64,000 nt of DNA from Erwinia sp. 198 (GCF_003937915.1 NZ_RHUM01000002.1:372001-436000), one strand, 5' to 3'; counted from the first letter of the stretch, positions 36,213 to 45,350 are shown. The notes: generated by a model not told the origin, from the sequence alone. Translations and numbers: made by a program.

Positions 36213-37058
36213 ATGGCAACTAAAGCAAAGCGTTTTCGTATCGCAGTGGAAGGCGCAACCACCGACGGCCGCGAGATTTCCCGCGACTGGATTTCCCAGA
36301 TGGCGGCGAACTATGACCCGGCGATGTACGGCGCGCGCATCAATATGGAGCACATCAAGGGCTATACCCCCGACAGCCCGTTTCGCCGCTATGGCGACGT
36401 CACCGCCCTGAGCGCGGAAGAAATTGCGGACGGCCCGCTGAAAGGCAAGCTGGCGCTTTACGGCGAAATTAACCCGACGCCGGAGCTGGTTGAGCTGACC
36501 AAAGCCCGCCAGAAAATCTACACCTCGATTGAGGTCAATCCGAAGTTTGCCGACACCGGCGAGGCGTACCTGATAGGACTTGCCGTCACCGACGACCCGG
36601 CGAGCCTCGGCACCGAAATCCTGAGCTTCAGCGCCAGCGCCGCCGCTAACCCGCTGGCGTCCCGCAAGCAGCACAAAGACAACCTCTTTACCGCCGCTGA
36701 AGAAACGCTGATCGAGTTTACCGAAGAGGCCGATCCGGCGCCGTCGCTGCTGGCCCGCATCACCGCGATGTTTTCCGCGAAAACTAAAACCGCTGACCTG
36801 CAGTTTGCCGACGTCAGCGCGGCCGTTACAGCCGTGGCCGAGCAGGTGCAGCAGAACGGCGAGGCGCAGGCGCAAAACCTGTCGGCGCTGGAAACGGCCT
36901 TAACTGAGAGGCTCGACGCGCTTGAGCTGCAGGCCGGGGAAGACCGCACCGCGTTTACCGCGCTGCAGGCACAGCTTGCGAAAACAGACGGCGGCTTTTC
37001 CCGTCGCCCGGCTTCGACCGGCGGCGATAGCACCGCCAGCGTGCAGACCGACTGCTGA
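36213..37058 (+). CDS. O: Capsid scaffold and protease gpO
   Basis: Internal scaffold of 281 aa (P2 gpO 284). The N-terminal serine-protease domain (about 1-160) matures gpN, gpQ and gpL during procapsid assembly, and contains the conserved GRWISRDW-like region and NMEHIKGY. The C-terminal half is helical, with Ala, Glu and Gln, typical of the scaffold part. GGAG stands before ATG. It is divergent from P, as in P2. Confidence 0.93.
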   Translation: MATKAKRFRIAVEGATTDGREISRDWISQMAANYDPAMYGARINMEHIKGYTPDSPFRRYGDVTALSAEEIADGPLKGKLALYGEINPTPELVELTKARQKIYTSIEVNPKFADTGEAYLIGLAVTDDPASLGTEILSFSASAAANPLASRKQHKDNLFTAAEETLIEFTEEADPAPSLLARITAMFSAKTKTADLQFADVSAAVTAVAEQVQQNGEAQAQNLSALETALTERLDALELQAGEDRTAFTALQAQLAKTDGGFSRRPASTGGDSTASVQTDC

Positions 37059-37115
37059 TTTCCGGCGTGCAGATTGGCCGCTGATTAAAACATTTAACTG
37101 AATACAGGAGCGCAA

Positions 37116-38174
37116 ATGCGCCAGAACACCCGCTTTAAATTTAACGCTTTCATGACCCGCCTGGCGGAGCTGAACAACGTCGAAACCGGCGACATGAACA
37201 AGAAATTCACCGTTGAGCCAGCGGTGACGCAAACGCTGATGAACCGCGTGCAGGAGTCGTCGGACTTCTTAACGCGCATTAACATCGTGCCGGTGTCCGA
37301 AATGAAGGGCGAGAAAATCGGGATCGGCGTGTCCGGCTCGATTGCCAGCACCACCGACACGGCGGGCGGCGACGAACGTGAAACCGCCGACTTCTCCGCG
37401 CTGGACAGCACCGGCTACGAGTGCGTGCAGGTTAACTACGACTTTCATATCCGCTACAACACGCTTGACCTGTGGGCGCGCTATGAAGATTTTCAGGCCC
37501 GCCTGCGTGACGCCATCATCAAGCGCCAGTCGCTCGACCGCATCATGATCGGCTTTAACGGCGTGTCGCGCGCCAAAACCTCCAACCGCGCCAAAAATCC
37601 GATGCTGCAGGACGTGGCGGTTGGCTGGCTGCAGAAGTACCGCAACGATGCGCCGGAGCGCGTGATGAACAAAACCACGGCGGAAGACGGTACCGTGACC
37701 GACGGCGTGCTGATTGGTAAGGGCCGCACCTACGCCAACCTTGACGCCGTGGTGATGGATGCAACCAACACCTTGATCGAGCCGTGGTATCAGGAAGACC
37801 CGGAGCTGGTCGTTGTCTGCGGTCGTCAGCTGCTGGCCGACAAGTATTTCCCGCTGGTTAACCAGGCGCAGGCCAACACCGAGGCGCTGGCGGGCGATCT
37901 GATTGTGAGCCAGAAGCGTATCGGCAACCTGCCCGCCGTGCGCGTGCCGTACTTCCCGGCGGACGCGATGCTGATCACCCGCCTGGACAACCTGTCGATT
38001 TATTTTCAGGAAGGCACGCACCGCCGCATGATCGACGAGGTGGCGAAGCGCGACCGCATTGAAAACTACGAGTCCATCAACGAGGACTACGTGGTGGAGG
38101 ATTACGCAGCGGGCTGCCTGATTGAAAAAATCACCTTGTCCGACGCGCCTGCAGCAGCGACACCGGCGGCATAA
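37116..38174 (+). CDS. N: Major capsid protein gpN
   Basis: HK97-fold coat protein, 352 aa (P2 gpN 357). Recognisable blocks are MRQNTRFKFNAF at the start, ESSDFLTRINIVPV, KRQSLDRIMIGFNG and the C-terminal NEDYVVEDYA. The N-terminal 31 residues would be removed by gpO. The C-terminus has an Ala/Pro-rich tail. AGGAG precedes the ATG. Confidence 0.95.
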   Translation: MRQNTRFKFNAFMTRLAELNNVETGDMNKKFTVEPAVTQTLMNRVQESSDFLTRINIVPVSEMKGEKIGIGVSGSIASTTDTAGGDERETADFSALDSTGYECVQVNYDFHIRYNTLDLWARYEDFQARLRDAIIKRQSLDRIMIGFNGVSRAKTSNRAKNPMLQDVAVGWLQKYRNDAPERVMNKTTAEDGTVTDGVLIGKGRTYANLDAVVMDATNTLIEPWYQEDPELVVVCGRQLLADKYFPLVNQAQANTEALAGDLIVSQKRIGNLPAVRVPYFPADAMLITRLDNLSIYFQEGTHRRMIDEVAKRDRIENYESINEDYVVEDYAAGCLIEKITLSDAPAAATPAA

Positions 38175-38177
38175 CGC

Positions 38178-38846
38178 ATGTTAAGCCCTGCCCGACGTCA
38201 CCTTATGCGCCAGCAGGCGGAAGCGGCCTCGCAGCAGGCCAGCAACCCGCTGCGCCACGCCAACGGCTACGAGCTGATGCTGCTGAAGCTCAACGACGAC
38301 AAGCGCCGCCTGAAGAAAGTACGCTCGCAGGAGCGCAAGGCGGAACTCAAGCGGCTGATGCTGCCTGAGTATCTGCCCTGGGTGGCGGGCGTGCTGGCGA
38401 AAGGCAAAGGCGCACAGGACGCCGTGCTGATGACCGTCATGATCTGGCGGCTGGATGCGGGCGACGTGCCGGGCGCGCTGGAAATTGCCCGGTACGCGCT
38501 TCAGTACGGGTTAGTGCCGCCGCCCGGCTTTAAGCGCGACGCGACCGCCTACCTGCTGGCCGAAGAAGTGGCCGACGCGGCGACACGCGCCTGGACGCTG
38601 AAAGCGCCGGTTGATACCGGGCCGCTGCTGGCGACGCTTGAGCTGACGAAATCCGCAGACATGCCCGATCAGGTGCGCGCCAAGCTGCACAAAATCACCG
38701 GGTACGTGCTGCGCGATGCGGGCAGGGCTTTGGATGCGATGGAACACCTTACACGGGCGCTGCAGCTGCATGACGGCTGCGGCGTCAAAAAAGACATTGA
38801 GCGGCTGGCTACTGACCTGAAAAAGCAGGCCCTTGCCCGCCGCTGA
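38178..38846 (+). CDS. M: Terminase endonuclease subunit gpM
   Basis: Small terminase subunit, 222 aa (P2 gpM 247), that cuts cos. It begins 3 bp after the gpN stop. Typical family segments are LSPARRHLMRQQAEA, YELMLLKLNDDKRRLKKVRSQERKAELKR and VMIWRLDAGDVPGALEIARYAL. The C-terminal third carries TPR-like helices. Confidence 0.93.
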   Translation: MLSPARRHLMRQQAEAASQQASNPLRHANGYELMLLKLNDDKRRLKKVRSQERKAELKRLMLPEYLPWVAGVLAKGKGAQDAVLMTVMIWRLDAGDVPGALEIARYALQYGLVPPPGFKRDATAYLLAEEVADAATRAWTLKAPVDTGPLLATLELTKSADMPDQVRAKLHKITGYVLRDAGRALDAMEHLTRALQLHDGCGVKKDIERLATDLKKQALARR

Positions 38847-38935
38847 CCGAACGCGCCCCGCGCCGGGCGGCAGAACGGTAATGCGCTTTCAGCGTCTGCG
38901 CCGTTCTCCACCGCCCACCTATTTTAAGGCCGACT

Positions 38936-39400
38936 ATGAACACGATTGTGATACCCGCCCCGCGACCGGCAGACGATGCCGAGCCGCCGGTAAAGAACAC
39001 CTTTTTCTGGCCTGACGTGAACCTGCAGCAGCTGCGCAACACGCTGCGCTATGAGGGCACCGTGACCGCGCAGCGCCTGCGCCTTGCGGTAAAAACGGCA
39101 ATTTCAGAAGTAAACGCCGAGCTGTACGACTGGCGCGCCGAACAGATGGCGGCGGGCTTTACTACCCTGGCCGACGTTCCGGCGGAAAGCTTCGACGGCG
39201 AAAGCGAAAAGGCCACGCACTATTTTGCCGCCGTCAGCGCCCTGACCGGCGCCGCGATTGTTGAGCGCTATCGCGGCTATGACGCCAGCGGCAAAAAAGG
39301 CGCCGAAGTGGAGGCGAGCGCCGACGAGTACTGGCGCGACGCGCGTTTCAGCATCAGCCGCATCGCCGGGCGTTCCGGCTGCATCGTGAGCCTGCTGTGA
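38936..39400 (+). CDS. L: Head completion protein gpL
   Basis: 154-aa head-completion/stabilisation protein. It resembles P2 gpL (169 aa) with DVNLQQLRNTLRYEGTVTAQRLRLAVKTAI and the end YWRDARFSISRIAGRSGCIVSLL. Its stop overlaps the GTG start of gene X. Confidence 0.93.
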   Translation: MNTIVIPAPRPADDAEPPVKNTFFWPDVNLQQLRNTLRYEGTVTAQRLRLAVKTAISEVNAELYDWRAEQMAAGFTTLADVPAESFDGESEKATHYFAAVSALTGAAIVERYRGYDASGKKGAEVEASADEYWRDARFSISRIAGRSGCIVSLL

Positions 39401-39600
39401 TTATTTACGCGCAGCAGGGCGACACCGTAGACCAGATTTGCTGGCGGTACTACGGACGCACGGCGCAGGCCGTCGAACGGGTTTATGCCGCCAATCCGGG
39501 GCTGGCCGAAAGCGGGCCAGTATTAATGCACGGCTGCGAGGTGACGCTGCCCGACCTGCCCGACGCCGCTGCGGATGAAACCATCAACCTGTGGGACTGA
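39397..39600 (+). CDS. X: Tail protein gpX
   Basis: 67-aa tail protein with a LysM-like fold (YAQQGDTVDQICWRYYG... AANPGL). It begins at GTG overlapping the gpL stop; P2 gpX is 67 aa too. It connects the tail to the baseplate/hub. Confidence 0.93.
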   Translation: MIIYAQQGDTVDQICWRYYGRTAQAVERVYAANPGLAESGPVLMHGCEVTLPDLPDAAADETINLWD

Positions 39601-39605
39601 AAAAG

Positions 39606-39818
39606 ATGGAGAAAATCAATTCGCTGGTTAACTACCTGCTCGGCCTGGTGCTGATGTGGTTCGGCCGCCACACGCCGCAGGATATCGCCTTTATGGTCGG
39701 TTCCGGCGTCGCCGTCGTAACGCTGGTGATGAATGTCGCCACGTTTTTTATCAACTGGCACTACCGCCGCAAGACCTACGAGCTGCAGCGGCAGGGGGTG
39801 AAAATTGAAAGCCGCTAA
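39606..39818 (+). CDS. HP1-family holin
   Basis: 70-aa small membrane protein with two hydrophobic segments (about 9-25 and 30-52), followed by a basic tail (HYRRKTYELQRQGVK). The start at ATG 39606 is preferred to a GTG at 39591 that lies inside X. It occupies the place of holin gene Y of P2 but matches the HP1-type holin pattern. It would open the membrane to release or activate the endolysin. Confidence 0.78.
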   Translation: MEKINSLVNYLLGLVLMWFGRHTPQDIAFMVGSGVAVVTLVMNVATFFINWHYRRKTYELQRQGVKIESR

Positions 39819-40308
39819 ACACTGCGCCGTGCTGGCCGTGCTGGCAATTGCCTCGCTGCTGCCGCAGTTCAAAACCCTGAAGATATCCGACGGCGGGCTA
39901 CGGCTGATTGCCGACGCCGAAGGCTGCCGCACCTCGCCTTACCAGTGCAGCGCGGGAGTCTGGACAAACGGCATTGGCCATACCGCAGGCGTGACGCCGC
40001 AAAGCCACGTCAGCGAACGGCAGGCCGCCGTTAATCTGGTATATGACGTGATGCGCGTGGAACGCGGGATTGACGCCTGTATGCCCGCCATGCCGCAGCC
40101 GGTTTACGATGCGGTGGTGTCGTTCGGCTTTAACGTGGGCGTGCGTGCGGCCTGCACCTCAACGCTGGCCGGGTTTGTTCGCCGGGGCGAGTGGCAACGC
40201 GCCTGCCTGCAGCTTGACCGCTGGGTATACGTGAACGGCGTCAGAAATGCCGGGCTGGAAAACCGCCGCCAGCGTGAAAAGGCCTGGTGCTTAAAGGGGG
40301 CGTCATGA
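39805..40308 (+). CDS. SAR-type endolysin (GH24 lysozyme)
   Basis: 167-aa muramidase starting at TTG, overlapping the holin by 14 bp. Residues 4-22 form a weakly hydrophobic signal-anchor-release segment. The catalytic triad has the E-x8-C-x5-T arrangement of phage 21 R endolysin: Glu38, Cys47, Thr53 (ADAEGC...YQCSAGVWTNGIGHT). The enzyme would be exported by Sec and held inactive in the membrane until the holin (pinholin) dissipates the membrane potential. P2 has the unrelated K at this locus. Confidence 0.85.
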   Translation: MKAAKHCAVLAVLAIASLLPQFKTLKISDGGLRLIADAEGCRTSPYQCSAGVWTNGIGHTAGVTPQSHVSERQAAVNLVYDVMRVERGIDACMPAMPQPVYDAVVSFGFNVGVRAACTSTLAGFVRRGEWQRACLQLDRWVYVNGVRNAGLENRRQREKAWCLKGAS

Positions 40309-40754
40309 TCCGCCTGTTAACGGCACTGCTGGCCGTGGCGCTCGTCGCGCTGGGCCTGACCGGCTGGCGGCTGAATGCGACAAACAGTCACCTCACCGAC
40401 GCGCAGCGCATTATCGGCACGCTGTCCGCCGGAATAGAAAGCCGCGATAAGGCGATCACCCGCCTGAACGACAAGGCAAAAGCGGGCCAGAAACGCGAGG
40501 CCGCGCTGCGCCTGCTGCAGGGCCGCGCCAGTACCGCCGCCCTTAACCGTGAACTGACCATACAGAGGGAAACCGATGCGAATCCGACCTTACGCAGCTG
40601 GTCTGCTGCTGCTCTGCCTGCTGACGTTATCCGGCTGCAGTCGCGGCCCGCATTCAACAACGCCCGCGATTATCTGGACTGGCTGTCCGCGCGTGACAAG
40701 CTGCCCGCTGCCCGGCAACAGCCTGCAGACCCAGGGCGATTTAGCGGCGGATAA
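40305..40754 (+). CDS. lysB: Spanin inner-membrane subunit LysB (Rz-like)
   Basis: 149-aa i-spanin: one N-terminal membrane helix (residues 4-24) and a periplasmic coiled coil with Lys, Arg, Glu and Ala. Its start overlaps the endolysin stop (ATGA). It spans the periplasm together with LysC to fuse the membranes in the last lysis step. Confidence 0.88.
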   Translation: MIRLLTALLAVALVALGLTGWRLNATNSHLTDAQRIIGTLSAGIESRDKAITRLNDKAKAGQKREAALRLLQGRASTAALNRELTIQRETDANPTLRSWSAAALPADVIRLQSRPAFNNARDYLDWLSARDKLPAARQQPADPGRFSGG

Positions 40755-40896
40755 CCGCCAGTTAGAGGCTGCGCTTGCGTCGTGCGGGCTGCAGGTGGAA
40801 ATCATCAAAGAATGCCAGGAGCAACACGATGGAGAAACCGACACAGCTGCGCCGGGCGCTGACCGACAGCGTGCCGCTGCTGCAAAGAAACCCTGA
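40576..40896 (+). CDS. lysC: Spanin outer-membrane lipoprotein LysC (Rz1-like)
   Basis: Embedded in and extending past lysB in another frame, as with Rz/Rz1. The signal peptide ends in the lipobox LSGC (Cys21). The mature protein is 86 aa, with Pro and Gln-rich and coiled segments. The nested arrangement supports both genes. Confidence 0.85.
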   Translation: MRIRPYAAGLLLLCLLTLSGCSRGPHSTTPAIIWTGCPRVTSCPLPGNSLQTQGDLAADNRQLEAALASCGLQVEIIKECQEQHDGETDTAAPGADRQRAAAAKKP

Positions 40897-41296
40897 CGGG
40901 CTGAATATGTTTATCGACGGCGGGCGCATTGCCTCGACGCTCGCCAGCTCGCTGTCGTTTGAGTACCAGTATCAGCTTAATCTGGTGATCACCGATTACG
41001 GCGACGATATCGATCTGATTATGGTGCCCTTGCTGGCCTGGCTTCGTGAGAACCAGCCGGACATTATGGCGACCGAAGAGAAGCGACGCACCGGCTTTAC
41101 TTTTAAGGTTGATGTGTTGAGCGACACGCTGTGCGATATCAGTATTGACCTGCAGCTGACCGAGCGCGTGATCGTGAAGCAGGAAGGCGACGCGCTGCAC
41201 GTCACCCACGCGGGTGAAAACCCGCCGCCGGATAACGTGTCACGGCCAACGCAGCTTTATGCGGGCGGCGAGCTGGTCAGCGGGCTGCAGCTGTGA
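40829..41296 (+). CDS. R: Tail completion protein gpR
   Basis: 155-aa protein, the same length as P2 gpR. MEKPTQLRRALTDSVPLLQRNPDGLNMFIDGG and YQLNLVITDYGDDIDLIMVPLLAWLRENQPDI are typical. The ATG at 40829 was chosen because it restores the P2 start; the frame upstream overlaps lysC. GGAG precedes it. Confidence 0.92.
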   Translation: MEKPTQLRRALTDSVPLLQRNPDGLNMFIDGGRIASTLASSLSFEYQYQLNLVITDYGDDIDLIMVPLLAWLRENQPDIMATEEKRRTGFTFKVDVLSDTLCDISIDLQLTERVIVKQEGDALHVTHAGENPPPDNVSRPTQLYAGGELVSGLQL

Positions 41297-41748
41297 ACGG
41301 GCTGGAGGCGTTCGACGCCAGGCTAAACGCGCTTATCGGCAACCTGTCACCGGCGGCACGTAAGGAAATGGCGCGCACCATCGCAAAGCGCCTGCGTGCC
41401 GGGCAGCAGCAGAATATCAAATGCCAGCAGGCACCGGACGGCACGGCGTTTAAGCCGCGCAAGGCACCGGCGCGCAAAAAGAAAGGCCGGATAAAGCGCG
41501 AGATGTTCGCAAAGCTGCGCACGGCCAAATACATGAAGGCAAAAGGCACCGCCGACGACGCCGTGGTGGAGTTTGCCGGGAACGTGCAGCGCATGGCCCG
41601 TGTGCATCACTACGGGCTGCGCGACCGGCCAGCCCGTGGGGGGAAGGAAATTCAATATGAGGTGAGGCCGCTACTCGGTATTAATGATAAACATCGGCTG
41701 CAAATAAATGAATGTATAATAAATGCATTAACTGAAAATATCACTTAG
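41293..41748 (+). CDS. S: Tail completion protein gpS
   Basis: 151-aa protein (P2 gpS 150) starting at GTG overlapping the gpR stop. A basic segment PRKAPARKKKGRIKREMF and RVHHYGLRDRPARGG, with RPLLGIND near the end, are family features. The last 25 codons are AT-rich, marking the edge of the inserted accessory gene that follows in opposite orientation with an 8-bp overlap. Confidence 0.92.
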   Translation: MNGLEAFDARLNALIGNLSPAARKEMARTIAKRLRAGQQQNIKCQQAPDGTAFKPRKAPARKKKGRIKREMFAKLRTAKYMKAKGTADDAVVEFAGNVQRMARVHHYGLRDRPARGGKEIQYEVRPLLGINDKHRLQINECIINALTENIT

Positions 41749-42808
41749 CTTTTCCTTTGAATGATCCTATTAATGATGCTAGGTGCTCAATACCATCAAA
41801 GGTAGATGGTACTTTGTCTTCTGATGCCATTATGTTAGAGAAAATAACATCTTCAAACTTGTTAAGTAAGTTACTATCTTTAGATTTAATAGTGAAACTG
41901 TACTCCGCATAACTTTGTATGAACTGGCATAGACTTTTCCGTAGCTCAATTTGCATTATTTGAGAGCGAATAGAATTGTAGTTTGATAAAGCGACGCGGA
42001 AGTAATATATCAAGATAACCATTAGTGAAATGGCAGGTAAAAAACCTACCAGGTCGTAAGGACCTGAAAGCTTTCTACCCGGAAAAAAGAAATACAACGA
42101 CTCCATTAGAATCACTGTCGGTAAGATAACCCCCAAGGCGATAAGAACCGCTCTAGCCCAACCCAATTGGTTGTTTTTAGCATTACCTAAAGATTCAAAT
42201 CCTTTATATAAACCAACAAAATTATATGCATCTTTTTGCTCTTTTAGTGTCTTTCGCAAGTTTTCGACAGCATCTTGCCTTTCCTTTAAATCCTTATTCC
42301 AGTCAGTTATTAATTGTTCTGCTTCTCTTTTAGCGCTAACGTAATCTCTAAGAAGGTTAATTTCATCGCCATTAATTAACTGTTTAAAAAGCGATGTCGT
42401 CATATCTTGCAAAGCGTATCTGACTTGCTCCCTAGCTCCAGAAGAAAATTTATCTATATTTTCTCTGGCGAAATCCCTTATCTTTTGATAGTCAGGTGAA
42501 AATTCTTCAGGTTCCGAGAGGTATTCTTCTATAAAAAAACGGAATAGGCTTGCAAAGACGTAATCAGCCCCTTTGTCACTGATATCAGCATTGATAAGCC
42601 GACTATAAAGCTTTTGGGAAATATGCCGAATGTTAAATTGTGTTTTTTCATCCCATATGCGTGGATTAGTTGCCATGATCGTCAGGAGATATACTATGGT
42701 TTCATTCCTTTCTGACTGAAAAAGGTTTAATTCAGCAGGTTTTTCTAAAAGAAAACGATAGGAATTAATAGCATTTTTAGTATCTTCAGTGTCAAAAAAT
42801 TTTTGCAT
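41741..42808 (-). CDS. AT-rich accessory membrane protein at the S-V (orf30) locus
   Basis: 355-aa protein. The N-terminal 170 residues are helical and charged. A coiled coil (about 165-205, TDWNKDLKERQDAVENLRKTLKEQK) precedes two transmembrane helices (about 227-249 and 260-280), and a cytosolic tail follows. No signal peptide and no named domain were seen. Base composition is far richer in AT than the neighbouring tail genes, and it is on the opposite strand, as expected for a moron. P2 carries orf30 at this place. A role in exclusion or abortive infection is only inference. Confidence 0.65.
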   Translation of the reverse strand: MQKFFDTEDTKNAINSYRFLLEKPAELNLFQSERNETIVYLLTIMATNPRIWDEKTQFNIRHISQKLYSRLINADISDKGADYVFASLFRFFIEEYLSEPEEFSPDYQKIRDFARENIDKFSSGAREQVRYALQDMTTSLFKQLINGDEINLLRDYVSAKREAEQLITDWNKDLKERQDAVENLRKTLKEQKDAYNFVGLYKGFESLGNAKNNQLGWARAVLIALGVILPTVILMESLYFFFPGRKLSGPYDLVGFLPAISLMVILIYYFRVALSNYNSIRSQIMQIELRKSLCQFIQSYAEYSFTIKSKDSNLLNKFEDVIFSNIMASEDKVPSTFDGIEHLASLIGSFKGKAK

Positions 42809-42901
42809 AAAGTTCTCAGCTTAATTTAGCAGGGTGTTTGTTCATAAATAGTTAAACAGTAACGGATTGCTGATACTAGTTCAGGACTACATTATGCATT
42901 T

Positions 42902-43492
42902 ATGAACTCACAAATCCCAGAAATCCTGCGCCTGCTGCGCAACCTGATCCGCATCGGCACAGTGTCCGCCGTCAATCTTGACGACGGGCTGTGCCGCGTG
43001 GATACCGGCAATAACACAACCAACTGGCTGCACTGGCTGGCCGCCCGTGCCGGTCGCACCCGTTTATGGAATGCGCCATCGGTCGGCGAGCAGGTGCTTA
43101 TTTTGTGCCTGGGCGGCGAGCTGGATACCGGCTTTGTGCTGCCGGGCGTGTTCTCTGACGATAACCCGGCCCCGTCCGCCTCGGCTGACGCGCTGCACTG
43201 GTCGTTTCCCGACGGCGCGGTGATTGAATACGAGCCGGAAAACGGCGCGCTGAAAGCAACCGGCATCCAGACCGCAACCATACAGGCCGCCGTCAAAATC
43301 ATGCTCGACTCGCCCGAGGTGGAATGCTCGGCGCTGCTGAAAACCGCCACGCTGGAAGTCACCCAGGGCGGCACGATGAAAGGCGACGTTACGCACAGCG
43401 GCGGCAACTTCAGCTCTAACGGCATCACCGTTGATTCCCATAAACACGGCGGCGTGAAGTCCGGCGGCGACACGTCGGGAGGGCCGCAGTAA
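42902..43492 (+). CDS. V: Baseplate spike protein gpV
   Basis: 196-aa membrane-piercing spike (P2 gpV 211). OB-fold N-terminal region with TVSAVNLDDGLCRVDTG and [18 protein letters not shown], then a beta-helical tip with repeated T and G, ending in HSGGNFSSNGITVDSHKHGGV...GGDTSGGPQ. Iron-binding HxH (HKH) is near the tip. Confidence 0.94.
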   Translation: MNSQIPEILRLLRNLIRIGTVSAVNLDDGLCRVDTGNNTTNWLHWLAARAGRTRLWNAPSVGEQVLILCLGGELDTGFVLPGVFSDDNPAPSASADALHWSFPDGAVIEYEPENGALKATGIQTATIQAAVKIMLDSPEVECSALLKTATLEVTQGGTMKGDVTHSGGNFSSNGITVDSHKHGGVKSGGDTSGGPQ

Positions 43493-43839
43493 TGGCCGTG
43501 CGATATTCCGGCATGAGCCGCGATACCGGCGGGTCGCTGACCGACCTTGATCATATTCGCCAGTCGGTGCGCGACATTTTGTTAACTCCGGTCGGTTCCC
43601 GCGTGATGCGTCGCAGCTACGGCTCGCTGTTATCCGCCTTGATTGACCAGCCGCAAAACGAGGCGCTGCGCCTGCAGATTATGTCGGCCTGCTATATGGC
43701 GATTTTGCAGTGGGAGCCGCGCATCAGGCTGACCGGCATTTCCTACGAATCCGCGTTTGACGGCGGCATGGTGGTGGAAATCACCGGCAGCCGCACCGAT
43801 ACCGCGCAGGATTTTTCCTTAACCGTTCCCGTGAGCTGA
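43492..43839 (+). CDS. W: Baseplate wedge protein gpW
   Basis: 115-aa protein, identical length to P2 gpW, of the T4 gp25-like lysozyme-fold family: DHIRQSVRDILLTPVGSRVMRRSYGS and the start of a beta-rich tail. ATG overlaps the gpV stop. Confidence 0.94.
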   Translation: MAVRYSGMSRDTGGSLTDLDHIRQSVRDILLTPVGSRVMRRSYGSLLSALIDQPQNEALRLQIMSACYMAILQWEPRIRLTGISYESAFDGGMVVEITGSRTDTAQDFSLTVPVS

Positions 43840-43840
43840 T

Positions 43841-44749
43841 ATGGCAACTATCGACCTGAGCCAGCTACCCGCGCCCGACGTGGTGGGAGTGCTGGACTAT
43901 GAAACGTTACTCAACGAGCGCAAGGCCACGCTGGTATCGCTGTATCCGGCGGAGCAGCAGGACGCCGTTGCGCGTACGCTGGCGCTGGAGTCCGAGCCGG
44001 TGGTGAAGCTGCTGCAGGAAAACGCCTACCGCGAGGTTATCCTGCGCCAGCGCGTCAACGAGGCGGCAAAGGCCGTCATGGTGGCCTATGCCCTGGCGGA
44101 TGATTTAGACCAGCTCGGCGCAAATAACGGCGTTACCCGCCTGACGCTGACGGCTGCCGACGATACCGCAACCCCGCCGACCGCCGCAGTGATGGAAAGC
44201 GACGATGATTTCCGCGTGCGCATTGCCGCCGCCTTTGAAGGGTTGAGCGTGGCCGGGCCGTCCGGCGCGTATGAGTACCACGCCAGAAGCGCCGACGGCC
44301 GCGTGGCGGATGCGTCTGCCATCAGCCCGTCGCCCGCCTGCGTCACCGTCACCGTGCTGTCGCGTGAGGGCAACGGCGAGGCGGCCGCTGACCTGCTGGC
44401 CGTGGTGGATGCCGCCTTAAACGATGAAGACGTGCGCCCGGTGGCCGACCGGGTAACGGTGCAGTCGGCGGCGATTGTGGATTACGCCGTGGAAGCGGTG
44501 TTGTACCTCTATCCGGGGCCGGAAGCCGAACCCATACGAGCCGCTGCCGAGGCAAAACTTGCCGCCTTTGTCAGCGCGCAGGCCCGCCTCGGCAGGGATA
44601 TCCGCAAATCGGCGCTTTATGCGGCCCTGCACGTTGAAGGCGTGCAGCGCGTGGAGCTGACACAGCCCGCCGCCGACGTGGTGCTGGATAAAACCCAGGC
44701 CGCGTACTGCACCGGCTACGGCATTATGGTCGGGGGTTCGGATGAGTGA
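43841..44749 (+). CDS. J: Baseplate wedge protein gpJ
   Basis: 302 aa, the same length as P2 gpJ. MATIDLSQLPAPDVV and LGANNGVTRLTL with a beta-rich middle and C-terminal YCTGYGIMVGG. A T4 gp6-like wedge component. Confidence 0.94.
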   Translation: MATIDLSQLPAPDVVGVLDYETLLNERKATLVSLYPAEQQDAVARTLALESEPVVKLLQENAYREVILRQRVNEAAKAVMVAYALADDLDQLGANNGVTRLTLTAADDTATPPTAAVMESDDDFRVRIAAAFEGLSVAGPSGAYEYHARSADGRVADASAISPSPACVTVTVLSREGNGEAAADLLAVVDAALNDEDVRPVADRVTVQSAAIVDYAVEAVLYLYPGPEAEPIRAAAEAKLAAFVSAQARLGRDIRKSALYAALHVEGVQRVELTQPAADVVLDKTQAAYCTGYGIMVGGSDE

Positions 44750-45350
44750 TCGCCTGCTGCCGTCCGGCTCGTCGGCGCTGGAGGTGGCCGCCGCCGAAGC
44801 CTGCGCCACGATTGAGGCCATTCCGGCGCCGCTGCGCCAGCTGTGGAACCCGCAAACCTGCCCGGTGGAGCTGCTGCCATACCTCGCCTGGGCGTGGTCG
44901 GTTGACCGCTGGGACGCGGGCTGGAGCGAGTCCACAAAGCGCGCCGTGGTGTCGGCCTCGCAGTACGTGCATAAGCATAAGGGCACGCTCGGCTCGATCC
45001 GGCGCGTGGTGGAGCCGCTCGGCTACCTTATCCGCATCGTTGAATGGTGGAAGACCGGCGGCGAGCCGGGCACGTTTCGCCTCGACGTGGGCGTGCTGGA
45101 TACCGGTATTACGGAGGAAATGTATAACGAGCTGGAGCGCCTGATAGCCGACGCGAAACCGTGCAGCCGCCACCTTATCGGGCTGTCGATTAACCTCGAC
45201 GCCAGCGGCGCGCTGCCGGTTGGTGCCGCCTGCTACAGCGGCGACGAGCTGACGGTTTACCCCTATACCCCTGAACTTATCAGCGTCGGCGGGCCGGTTT
45301 ATTCCGGCGCGGCGGTGCATCTTATTGACCTGACGGAAGTGAGCACATGA
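44742..45350 (+). CDS. I: Baseplate protein gpI
   Basis: 202-aa tail protein of the P2 I family (P2 gpI 176). LPSGSSALEVAAAEACATIEAIPAPLRQLWNPQTCP and ETVLPYLAWAWSVDRWD-like block are characteristic. The C-terminal region beyond 170 is extended by about 25 residues. It overlaps J by 8 bp. Confidence 0.93.
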   Translation: MSDRLLPSGSSALEVAAAEACATIEAIPAPLRQLWNPQTCPVELLPYLAWAWSVDRWDAGWSESTKRAVVSASQYVHKHKGTLGSIRRVVEPLGYLIRIVEWWKTGGEPGTFRLDVGVLDTGITEEMYNELERLIADAKPCSRHLIGLSINLDASGALPVGAACYSGDELTVYPYTPELISVGGPVYSGAAVHLIDLTEVST

